Source of the DNA: Argentina anserina
Taxonomy: Eukaryota > Streptophyta > Magnoliopsida > Rosales > Rosaceae
Direction: 5' to 3'
Length of the DNA: 64,000 nt
Assembly (NCBI RefSeq): GCF_933775445.1
Contig: NC_065875.1
Location: 17,297,555 to 17,361,554 of the forward strand
Shown here: in pieces, positions 22,897 to 35,426 of the stretch
Layout of the letters: each line of letters begins with the position of its first letter
Position numbering within the stretch: position 1 is the first letter of the stretch
The notes under the pieces: generated by a model
Databases searched by the model: none
Seen by the model: only the letters and a program-made list of their open reading frames with translations
What the model was told of the DNA's origin: nothing
Made by a program: the position numbers and the translations under genes

Positions 22897-24583
22897 ATGT
22901 TGAATAGCGGGGGCAGCGTTAACACTCACATCGAGGCTTCATCAAAGCCGTCGTCGTTTGAGTTCCCTGGATTTGAGAAGGGTGGCTTGTTTGATCTCGG
23001 CCACCCTCTCCTCAACCGCATCGCCGAGAGCTTTGTCAAGGCCGCCGGGGTGCGCTTCATTTCTGTTCTATTTGTTATTTTTTAGAAGAAACAGTTCTCA
23101 TAGCGTCCTTGTTTTCATGTCTCCGTCCAATATATATGTAGACAGTAGACACCATAATACATGCCATACTTTTAACCATGCTTGCTGTCCGGCCAGTACA
23201 GATCGGAGCTATTCAGGCTGTGTCACGTGAGGCTTACTTCACAGCCACTGAAGGTACTAGTTCCTCTTCTCCGTATTAACCAGCTATATTTATATATATG
23301 TCTATTCCTGCTTCCCTTTCCATTGTTATTCTGCGCGGTTTGCAGTTTTGCACCTCTTAACCTCATCATGCATGACGTGAAATGTTGAAGAGCCTGTGCT
23401 GAACTTGTGTTTTAGCTTCAGGACTTGATTCAAGTAATGGGACGCCGCCGGAAGTCTCAGGCCATAAAAGGAATCGCTTCCCAGACCTCAGAGGTACTTA
23501 TATCACTCCTCAATTCCACTTCTTTCATCGTTAATTAGTTCGTGGCTTTGTCTTGTGCTGCCAGTCTTGTTTGCGAATTAGTGATTTCTTATCCAGAAAT
23601 CAATTACTTGTTCATTATAATGGGGTGCCTCTCCAAGTGATTGTACGTTTATTTATCTTGTAGGTGGTAGCAACAGCAAATCTCTTGAAGCTATGGTGAG
23701 TTCGGAACCTAACAATAAAAAATCCAACTCATTATGAATCAAAATGACATACATTGAAACTTAAGGCATGGGATCCATTAAATCCAAGTGTGGTTCAGAT
23801 TGTAAAACACAGTGTGGACTTTATTGATTGTTATCCTGATACTGCGTTGGTTGGTTAATTCTGCAAGACTGGTAATGTAGAATCAGCACTTAAAGTTTTG
23901 CTTTCTGTGTATATATATTTGTACCCTAATGTGGAACCCTCGGTTTCTGCAATAAGTGATTGTAGCTTCCTGGCTTGCATGTGGATGCGGTGATCTGGTT
24001 TATTTTTCTGATCTCTTGATTTAGATCATTGGATGGGTAGTCACTGATGAGGGCTCACGTACAATGTTTAATTTCAGGTGAAGTCCACAGGAAAGGAATC
24101 CCTTCAATGGGGTAAGTGAAATTTAGTTTGACATGAATTGCTTTAGAGCATGAGCATGAGATCTACAAGGTTTACATAGTTAACAAACTACTTATTGCAT
24201 GCATATTTTTCTGCGATGGGATGCTTATGATTTATGAATCAAGCTGATACCTTATTTACATTGCAGGACTAGCTGCGGGGGTGTATTCGGGCCTTACTTA
24301 TGGACTGAAGGAGGCTCGTGGAGCCCATGACTGGGTAATTCTTCACTTTCCTTGTCCTTTGTAGGTTGTGAAGTAACTAGTGTGTGAGATGCCTGCCTAT
24401 GGTATTCAGAACTGTACGCCATTTCTTTGTTCCGTGCAGAAAAACAGTGCCGTTGCTGGAGCAATTACTGGTGTGGCTCTCGCACTTACATCCGACTGTT
24501 CCTCCCATGAGCAGATTGTGCAATGTGCTATTACTGGAGCTGCCATTTCCAGTGCTGCAAATCTTCTTTCGGGAATATTTTAG
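22897..24583 (+). CDS. OEP16: Outer envelope pore protein 16 family (OEP16-2 type)
   Basis: OEP16 proteins form amino-acid-selective channels in the outer plastid envelope and belong to the PRAT/Tim17-Tim22-Tim23 family; the OEP16-2 type is associated with seed and pollen. Exons 22897-23049, 23202-23253, 23416-23493, 23664-23695, 24078-24111, 24267-24334 and 24440-24583 join in phase to 186 residues, close to the usual size of about 180. FDLGHPLLNRIAESFVKAAG (about 32-51) is the first helix. The long hydrophilic loop in exons 3-4 (SGHKRNRFPDLRG) is typical of OEP16-2. Gly/Ala-rich helices follow (WGLAAGVYSGLTYGL, then SAVAGAITGVALAL and ITGAAISSAANLLSGIF at the C-terminus). No transit peptide is expected. 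OEP16-1 fits less well because of the loop. Confidence 0.88.
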
Positions 24584-26219
24584 GGTGCTAAGGTTGCTGA
24601 TGTACGTTTGGGTCATATTTGTTCTAATAAGAGTTGGATGTCTTCTTTATAGTTAAGCTCTAGAGATGTAAATGTTTCCATCTCTTGTTCCAGGAAGTAG
24701 ACTACTAGTTAGGAATGTTGCTTTAATTTTGGAATATTGGCCGTGTGTGATCACAGGCTTTTTTCTTTGTGGCTCATTTACCCCTTCGAGTTTGTAGTAT
24801 CACAGTTTGACATTAGAGAAAAGGTTTGTTTAAAGGCATGTTGATTGTTGATGGTGATTTAAGTTCATTCACTCCTTTGGTATCTAGGAGTGTATCAGCC
24901 GGTTTACACCTTACCTTATACTGAAGTTCTTTGGATGATTGGATCACACAAATAATACGTTATTGAGATGATTGCGTCGGAGCGTTCAAGTACTCAAGGT
25001 TCTAACTGGCCAAAATATGCCAACGAACTTTCCCTAGAGGCTTAGTAGTCAGTGAGAGAACGTTTTTCAAAATATTCTTCGTTCACTTTTGCAGAACTCT
25101 TTTATGTTTAGTGCAATGACTTCGTTGAAATGGAAACTGGTTGCATTTGCACCTTTGATGTGTCATTCTATCATGGCTACCAAGGTGGAATCCATGAAAA
25201 CAAGAGACTGGCTTCCTTCAGAATAGTCCTGTCAGAGGGGCTTATATAACTCGGTAACTTGGGCCGGTTATCATGGTGGTACCATGAAAACATTACCATG
25301 TAGAGAATTATCTTATGTTTTGGTCTTAAATATTCTTCTTGGGAACTTGGACTGAGTTCTTCTAGCTCATATGTAAACACTACCATGTAGAGAATGATCA
25401 TATATTTTGGTCCTTAAAGATTCTTCTTGGGAAAACTTGGACTCAGTTCTTCTAGCACATGTTTCGCGGCTTCTGCTCATGCTGGGGAAAGCAAGAGGCC
25501 AGTCATACGTTCTTGTTCGTATAAGATCTCTTATTCGTGTAGGATATCACTTCCGATCTATATTGTTTGACATTGAGACTGATTGTTTAAGTGAGGACAG
25601 TGAAGGTTAGACACAGTCCACATTCCATAAGACGATCTCTCGGAGCTCAGTAATTTGGTGCTTGACATCAAAATCATGTTGGCACCAACTCCAAACATTA
25701 AACTTCTATTTGCGCCAAGAGCATGTAATTCTATCGCGCATAGATAAGCAGCTTTTGGTTTTGAAATCCTTTACTGATGTAGTCTGGGACGTTTTTCCGC
25801 CCATACATACCTGAACAAGACCCGATCTTCCTAGTCATTAATAAGCTTCAGTTTTTCCACCCTAAAAGAAACATCACCACCACAATATAATTTATTATAA
25901 CACAACATGCATAATTTTCAAACTTTAGCACTAACAAGGAAATCTACCAAGAAAAGCTCAAATTCATAGAAGTAACCAAGGGATGTATTACAGTACAAAT
26001 TCAAATAAAACAACAGTCGAAAAGAAAAAGATGCCAAGGATACATCCAGAAGGATGTATTGGCCAGAATTGATAACAGACATAATCATTTATCTTGGAAA
26101 CCCCACAATCGAACCTAGTTCCATGGAATAGCTTGTTAACATTCATCAATTGATTGGTGAGACACGCTACACTTGAACCATCCACCAACATTCTCCTTCT
26201 GCCCAGATACTCTAGTAGT
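24584..26219. other. Spacer between OEP16 and the CCHC protein gene
   Basis: This contains the convergent 3' UTRs of both neighbours and intergenic DNA. Apart from the degenerate duplication at 25291-25464 I see no gene or element. Confidence 0.5.
25291..25464. repeat. Degenerate 87-bp tandem duplication
   Basis: Units 25291-25377 and 25378-25464 align along their length (both start CA-TACCATGTAGAGAAT and share TTCTTCTTGGGA and GTTCTTCTAGC) with scattered substitutions and small indels. The copies are clearly older than the 64-bp duplication in PP4R3. Confidence 0.8.
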
Positions 26220-28242
<2,023 letters not shown>

Positions 28243-29015
28243 TGTCACACCTCATGTCACAACCACTGTCACACTACCTCTTACACTAATTGTCACACTT
28301 ACTGTCACAACCGCTATCACACTTGTTGTCACAAAACATGTCACACTATCTATTTACACACACTGTCACAACCTCTGTCACACTACATGTTACAACCACT
28401 ATCACACTACCGATTACACTAACCTTCACACCCACTATCACATTCGCTGTCACACTATCTATCACACCCGTTGTCACACTACCTATCACATCTACTGTCA
28501 CACTCACTGTCATACTACCTATCACACCCGCTGTCACACTATCTGTCACACTCAATGTCACACTGCCTATCACACTAACTGTCGTTGTCACACTACTTAT
28601 CACACTATCTGTCACACTATCTGTCACACTACCTGTCACACTACCTGTCACACTCACTGTCACACCCGCTGTCACACCTGATGTCACACCTCCTATCACA
28701 CCCGATGTCACACTACCTGTCACACTTGCTGTCACACTACTTATCACACCTGATGTCACACCTCCTATCACACCCGCTGTCACACCTCCTATCACACCCG
28801 TTGTCACACTACCTGTCATACCTGCTGTCACACTACTATTTATTAAAAACACAGGACTCTGCTAAGTGCTAACCTATCACACCCACTGTCACACCGGCTA
28901 TCACACATGTTGTCACACGTGTTTTCATACTACCTATCACACCTGCTGTCACACTACCTATTATACCCGCTGACACATTGGCTGTCACACACACTATCAC
29001 ACCCGTTGTCACACT
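28243..29015. repeat. 12-bp minisatellite (TGTCACACYNNC)
   Basis: About 770 bp consist of 12-bp units of the form TGTCACAC(T/C)NNC, often alternating with TATCACAC. Early units (before about 28440) contain indels; the array is most regular at about 28580-28830. Because the unit is four codons long and lacks stops, long open frames appear on both strands (for example 28290-28865 plus and 28346-28852 minus, each a four-residue repeat). I treat these as by-products of the repeat. The array is followed by (AAT)n and (AAG)n runs at about 29039-29080. Confidence 0.93.
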
Positions 29016-29149
29016 GTTTTATGTGACTATGTTGTGATAATAATAATAATAATAAGAAGAAGAAGAAGAAGAAGAAGAAATAATGACTAGTAAATAACGA
29101 ACCTTTGTCTATTATGTGATCTTGAATTTCTCAAATCAACTCATATGAT

Positions 29150-29340
29150 CCAAATATCAACAATAATGTGATGTCATAACTCCATCCACACTACCTATTA
29201 CATTATCACTACATATCACACTTGATATCACATTAGCTATCACATTGTCTATTACATTATCTATCACACTATCGATCACAATAGAAAATTTGTGTGACAT
29301 GTAGTGTGATAGGTAATGTGATAGCTAGTGTGACATCAAT
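29150..29340. repeat. Decayed minisatellite block with inverted arm
   Basis: From 29150 to about 29281 the TATCACAC-type units continue in degraded form on the plus strand. At about 29291-29338 the same motif appears in inverted orientation (GTGTGATAGG-type). The segment at about 29223-29246 is nearly complementary to 29315-29338, so the block could fold into a hairpin. Confidence 0.75.
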
Positions 29341-30593
29341 TTTCTAAAAAACAAACTGTCAAATATCTGATGTGGGCATCCAGAACTATTATGGGCACCT
29401 TGAATATCTCTCTGGGCACCCAATGCACTATCTTAATCTCATAGAATCGGAAACGGCAGAGATGGAGTTTGGAAAGTGGAGGAGGCGGAGTCGTCGAGAG
29501 CACAAAGAATCGGAAAATCTCAATGGCACGACTTGTAATTTTTAAGAAAAAAAAATGCAACAATTTCAGAAAATATGATTATTTGACTTTTTTATAATTT
29601 TGAAATCTAACCTGATTGTTTTCTCATTTCATGTGTCAAAATAGATTTTTTTTATGAGAAGCCCTTGAAACAAAACAAAAAAAATTAATCGGCCTCTAGT
29701 GAATGGTAAATAATACTGGGGGATTAGTAAAAACTTTGATGCCAAATCACTTGATTTATTAAAAATAAAGACCTGAATAGCCATTACATAGTCGTTAGTT
29801 GTTGTTGTGCAGCAAACAAGAGATCTTAAGTTACCAGAATTAGTAAAATATGATAAGAGGGAGCTAAATATTTTTGTTTTCACAATCATATACACATGTT
29901 TAGTATTATGAAATTTGAGAACATCCAATTATTATTTTATAAGTGATAATTTATCTAATTCGATGTACACATGTACGGAATCGTTTAATACTTTAGTAAC
30001 AAAAAAATCAAAAGGCTAAGTGCTAAGCGTCATTGAACCATGTTTAGAGCACAAAGTACACATTTCTATCACCTAATTTACGTCTGCTCTAATAACTCAC
30101 ATCTCAAATTTGGTTTGGGTTCCTCGAGTAAATTGTTGCATGAAGTCCTAGATAATGGATTTTATATTATGCAAAAGTAGACAATAGAATTTATATTTAA
30201 TTTCTTCTAATATCTGAACCAAATAATAAATTTCTTCTAACATCTATTACTATGTTATATGTGATTTCATGCTGAAGAAAAATGATAAACCCTATAAAAC
30301 AATTTGGGTGTACTTATAGATTAGTACAAACACACAAAATTAGCAACAACCAAATATGGTTTCAAACTTCAATAAGCATAGCAAATTAGCATTACACATA
30401 TAATATATATGTGTCTATTCGTGGTTACCCCCTGAAATTACAACAAATATCAAATAAGGGCCTAGGAGCCCTTCAGTACTTATTCTTGCGAGCCCTTGAA
30501 ACTATTGAGTGCGCGCAGTGAAGCAAGAGCAGAGAGCTTAATACCAAAGCAGAAACAGAGCCGCTTCTCAAAACCCACCGAGGCTTTCCCAAG
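29341..30593. other. Spacer and RPB9 promoter
   Basis: AT-rich intergenic DNA with no recognisable gene. The last 100-150 bases are the probable RPB9 leader. Confidence 0.5.
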
Positions 30594-32542
30594 ATGAGTA
30601 CCATGAAGTTCTGCCGCGAATGGTCCGTAACACCTCTCTCTCTCTCTCTCCACCCTTGTGTTTTTTGTTGTTGTCGGGAATCCGCTTCTGATTTTATAAA
30701 TGGGTTTTGCAGCAACAACATTCTGTACCCAAAGGAGGACAAGGAGCAGAAGATTCTACTCTATGCGTGCCGCAATTGCGATCACCAGGTATCTCATTCA
30801 CTTTCTTTATTTCCTCTTTATTTTGTCTCTCACTACTTTTTGTTATTTTGATGACAATTGCAAAATCCCTAATGCCTCTGTGAAATGTAGATTGCCCAAT
30901 TTCCCATTATTGAAATAAGTACTGGATATGGACCAAAGGTTCTAACTTTGACTCTATGAAGGGTGAAGTTATTTTATTTTTTAAAATCTGTGCACTGCTG
31001 AATGGTGATTGAGTTTACTATTCATTAATTCACACGATAGATAGCTGCTATGGGGAAGAAGGGTTAAGACTTACTTTCGAGAAGCTAGTTTTAGGATGAA
31101 GTAATTGCTTGATATAACCTTGGGCTCTGGCTTTTACTGAAGTATTTTTCAAGAAAAGGGTTTTCTTCATGTTTTTGGTGAGGTGCTTTGGGAATTTCTT
31201 CATCTGTACTATCTGTGGCTGACCAGGTTTTCTTAGAGGGTCACTTCAGTTTGCTGCTAATCATTTTCTTTTGTTTACGGGGTTGTGCTGACAATGTGTG
31301 AATATTTGTAGACTTAGTTTATAAGTTCACCAGTCACTTGACTTAAACACCTGAGGCAGATGCTTTATGGAGTTACCTTCTAAATTCTACTTTCAGCCTA
31401 TTGTTGATATTTGCTCTAGCCATTTTATATGCTGAAGGATTTTATCTTTTCTGATTATAGATCTTTTCCTCGAGCACTTTGTTCATTTTCTTACTAGAGT
31501 TTACGTGTTGTTTTGCAGGAGCCTGCTGAGAACAACTGTGTTTACAGAAATGAGATACACCACTCTGTTGGGGAACGCACTCAAGTCTTGCAAGATGTAG
31601 CTGCAGATCCAACTCTACCTCGCACGAAAGCTGTGCGCTGTGCTCTGTGCAAGCATGGAGAAGCTGTCTTCTTTCAGGTTAAAAGCTGATTCTTTAGATG
31701 AGGATGTACATTTTATGTCTACTTGTGCCTTTTCAATTTACTTTGTTGTTAGTTAAATACATAGAACGGAGGTTACAGTATCCTATATTAAGACACATTG
31801 AGCCTTTCAGTTGAAATTTCACCTGGTGATGCTTCAAAATTTTACCATTTAACTGGTGGAATTCTATGCGACTTAGAATATGATATAGAAATACTGCTTA
31901 TTCCACTTGTAGACTGGTTTAGCTACTTTTGTAATGCATCTGGAAAGACATTCTCTAGATTAGCCTATTAACAGTGTATCTCTAAGTAATCCACCTGATA
32001 AGACATTGAATTGATATAACCTTTAACTGATCTATGTTTTAGTAATGCATGATGGAGAAAATTATCTTTGGCAAAGTTGTGGTTCTCTCTTGATACATCG
32101 TATCACGTTGCCAGATGATTTCAAGTTCAATTGAATGTCAGAGATCAGTGGTCACTTGGCAATTGGCATTAGGACATCTTTGACTCGTTGAGTAGTAACA
32201 TAACATAGGAAACTCATGATATTTTTTTTTATCTTTCTTCTTCTTTCGGGGTTTGTATAACTCCAGCCTTTCATGTCCATAAATATGGTATAAACATCTT
32301 CACTTGATAGTGAACAGTCAGATTGTACATCGCATATAGGGTAGGATTTTACTCCACATGTTTCCCATCCTTGAGTTGTCATATTTAAAGTTCCTTCCTA
32401 TCTTAAACAATCTCTTCTTGTTAGAAGTGTTTCTAATGTGCAAGTTCTTATATATGCGCAGGCAACTGCTAGAGGAGAGGAGGGGATGACGTTGTTCTTT
32501 GTTTGCTGCAATCCCAGCTGTGGCCACCGGTGGAGGGACTAA
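30594..32542 (+). CDS. NRPB9: DNA-directed RNA polymerase II subunit RPB9
   Basis: RPB9 is a small zinc-binding subunit of RNA polymerase II that acts in start-site choice, elongation and transcript fidelity. Plant RPB9-type subunits are also shared with Pol IV and Pol V. Exons 30594-30622, 30713-30788, 31519-31677 and 32462-32542 join in phase to 114 residues, the length known for plant NRPB9. Zinc ribbon 1 uses Cys7, Cys10, Cys29 and Cys32 (CREC, CRNC). Zinc ribbon 2 uses Cys76, Cys79 (CALC) with Cys103 or Cys104 and Cys108 near the end ([12 protein letters not shown]). The linker carries the conserved LPRTKAVRC. The third intron is 784 bp. I chose the first ATG; Met4 is an alternative start giving 111 residues. 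Confidence 0.95.
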
Positions 32543-34239
32543 TATGCTGGAGTTTCATCTAGTCCAATGCACTTGTGCTGGGAGTTATGGTATATGTAAT
32601 TGGGTTGAGGTCCAAGTTGTGTAGGAAAAATTCTAAGCTGTACTGTTCAAGCCCTGAGATGCTGTCGTTTCAGACACTAGTTTTGGGATCCCTTAGTTCT
32701 AGGTTTGCATGTGTTTAGACCATCTGTTGACATTAACAGGTACTGGATTTTGCCAGAATAGTAGTATCTCGATGTCCCTACTATTTGGTTTGTCAATGTA
32801 ACAGTCTGGTTATAACATTTTAGGCTTTTTAACCTGTATAGCTTTTTAACAGTCCTTGCTTGCTCGCCCTTGTCATTCTTAGCTATGGCTTGTTAGGATC
32901 AATTTCACTCCCACGCAGGTCGTTGTTCATTTCTCATCTTCCCAACAAATAATTTGGAAGAGCTAATCATGAGATGAGTACACTCGGGAAAGGTAGTAAA
33001 GAGGATGAATCTAACAGCTCGATCTGACATGAATGATCGGGAATAAATGGCTAAAATTCAGAAGAATTCTCCAAGTGGATGAATGTGAATATATACTTTA
33101 ATCTCATGTTAAAAGGAGGGTGCTAGAGTGAAACTGACGAGGGAGATCGAGACATCGAGTATATGAAGTTTTCCTCTGTTACTGTTCTCAAAAGATCAAA
33201 TATCGAATCAATACAAACCCTAACTGGTGGAAAATTCAGATACTCGATCTTAATCAAATTGCTGAATCTGCAGATACTTCTACCTACAAGGGTTTGATCG
33301 ATGTTTTGAATGGTAATTTAGCTTGCAAGTTTATTTACTCTTTCATTTTTATGAATTTTGATCGATTTACAGATCTATAATGTACACACGTACATCTTGT
33401 TGCAGAGACTACTATAACTTTGCTTCGGCATCTCGAATATTTCAACTGGGGTTCCATATCTGTAAGTACAATATCGCTCTATTCCATTCACTACGATCGC
33501 TCAGACTGCCTTCTTTGCTAGCTAGGGCGAGAATGCTGTGTGTATATGCTGGTGAGATAGGGATGAAAGATAATAACCAGCTAATGTGGATTCATGGAAA
33601 TATGCTTAATTCATAATTATTTAAGTAAATATATTTGGATAATATATATAGCTATCGATTATACTAACTTTAAGCTCATCACTTGTACATTTTTTATTGT
33701 AGCCTTGTAGGTGGTTTCAAAATTCGGCAGACGAGAAGCAAATATTTATCATATAGATCAACTCTCTTTTGCAGAGAGGTTCAAAAACAAAGAGACACTC
33801 GTTAATGTGAACAACATGAAATCACAGAAACTAACAAGCCAAAAATCAGTCGCTGATGGTACAATGATGATATTATGGTAAGGCCGGTTAATTGCCAATC
33901 TTCCACTTAGATTGGTGGGTTGAGTTAACTATTCCAGCAAGAATTGTCTTTAATTTGATCTTTGAATAGAGGATTTGCGTGCCTAATACTGTTTTCGTTG
34001 CATTTCAAATATCAGGTCACATTATTTGTGGGTGGTAAATGGAAGCTTGAGTTGCCAGCCATCTATAACAAACATGACTTGTCCAATGTGTTAGACGCAA
34101 CCACGTACTCAGATCCCTTATTACCTCCAACAACTTAACGGTAAGAACCGATTAGTAGTGTCAATCTTCTTCTTACTTAAGTACTAGCCTCATATTCTTG
34201 CGGTTCATATATTGCTGGTGAAGTTACCCTAAAAATCGT
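32543..34239. other. RPB9 3' UTR and spacer with unassigned exon-like pieces
   Basis: The first 300-400 bases are the RPB9 3' UTR. Further on, three plus-strand segments look exon-like. One at about 33270-33314 ends at a donor (AATG/GTAATT). One, 33406-33462, lies between TTGCAG and GTAAGT. A third, starting near 33776 after TTTTGCAG and ending at 33878 before GTAAGG, is followed by 34017-34138 after ATATCAG. The first two join in frame to read GLIDVLNETTITLLRHLEYF. I do not recognise a family, and later junctions are ambiguous in phase. This may be a gene remnant or chance. Confidence 0.25.
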
Positions 34240-34244
34240 TTTAG

Positions 34245-34461
34245 TGTTCTGAGAGAATTACTATTCTACCATTTTATGTGTTTTAGCCTTATTAGGTTGT
34301 CAGTTAGAGATAGATTCGCATCTCTGTAATAGATTAGGACTCTGAATCCTACGTGATTACGGTTATGTAATGCTTATATATAGGCCTCATTATCAATTAA
34401 TAAAGGGTTAAGTTATGTTTCATTACGTTGTTATTATTTTCGTTTCGTTCATCCTCCAACA
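34245..34461 (+). repeat. 5' LTR of the copia element
   Basis: Pairs along its full length with 40880-41096. It is preceded by the target-site copy TTTAG at 34240-34244 and followed directly by the primer-binding region. Confidence 0.95.
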
Positions 34462-35395
34462 CGTTATCATGCACTTTGTTCTAAAATCTCTGAGCGACGA
34501 GGCCACCACAAGAAAAATTAACCCTCGCCTTTACTTTTTTTTCCCCGGCAGCCTCCTTTCCTTGACATCGTCGGAAAATTATGTCAGCAGCCCGACAAAT
34601 TGATTGTCGCCAAAAGTAGAGAAATTTGTCTTTTTCTCAGGGCACCCAGAAAATTGTTCTGGGCACTTATCGTCTTCCCCGTCTCTCCTCCGGCGACCTG
34701 TTGCTGCTCCCGTCGTGTGCCTGCTCTGCGCACCGGCCAGTCGATGTCGTCCCGTCATGATTTGCAAATTGAGAGCTCCGGATTGCCGCCCCTCCATCGA
34801 CCCATACTCCGGTGTCATTCACCCCGTCCTTTGGAGCTTCAAGCCCAACGGCGACGACGCCTAGAGAAGCCTAGTCTCGACGTCGTCTTAGCGTCGACGA
34901 CGTTGAGCCCCTTCGTCCAGCGACCCATGGAGGTCTCCTCCATTGCATCTGCAGACCCACGTCTCTTCTTGGACCCGCCCCGGATCTGCACGACCCGACC
35001 CGAGTCGGCGGTCCCCTGACCCGACCCAGCCCAACAGCTCCTCTTTGGGCCTCAAACTCTACCGAGCCCAATAAGCCTACCTGGCTTTTCAACTCTTTTC
35101 TCTATCCTTTTCTTTTTCCTATTTGTTTCTTTAATAATTTATTTGCACGTTTTAGTTTTCTAACTATGTTTCACGTGCTTGCATAGGAAAAGTGATTACT
35201 CGTCGTACTACGATGATGAGATTCATGCCGAGATGGAAGATACTTTTTGTCATCTACATGCGATTTCGATCGTATCCTCAAAAGATTTTATCAAGCAACT
35301 TTCTTGCATGAAAATAAATTTGAAGACTATCTCAAATTAATGCGGTTTATTTGGCAAACCACCAAGTAAGCTTTTCTTAAAGTTGCTGCTTTTAA

Positions 35396-35426
<31 letters not shown>

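Noticed and set aside
28290..28865. Long repetitive open frames on both strands as a repeat protein gene
   Set aside because: A 12-bp repeat without stops keeps all multiples-of-three frames open by construction. There is no start context, splice pattern or non-repeat domain.
28243..29015. Regular short repeats as a CRISPR array
   Set aside because: Units are 12 bp with no unique spacers, and the window is a plant nuclear genome.
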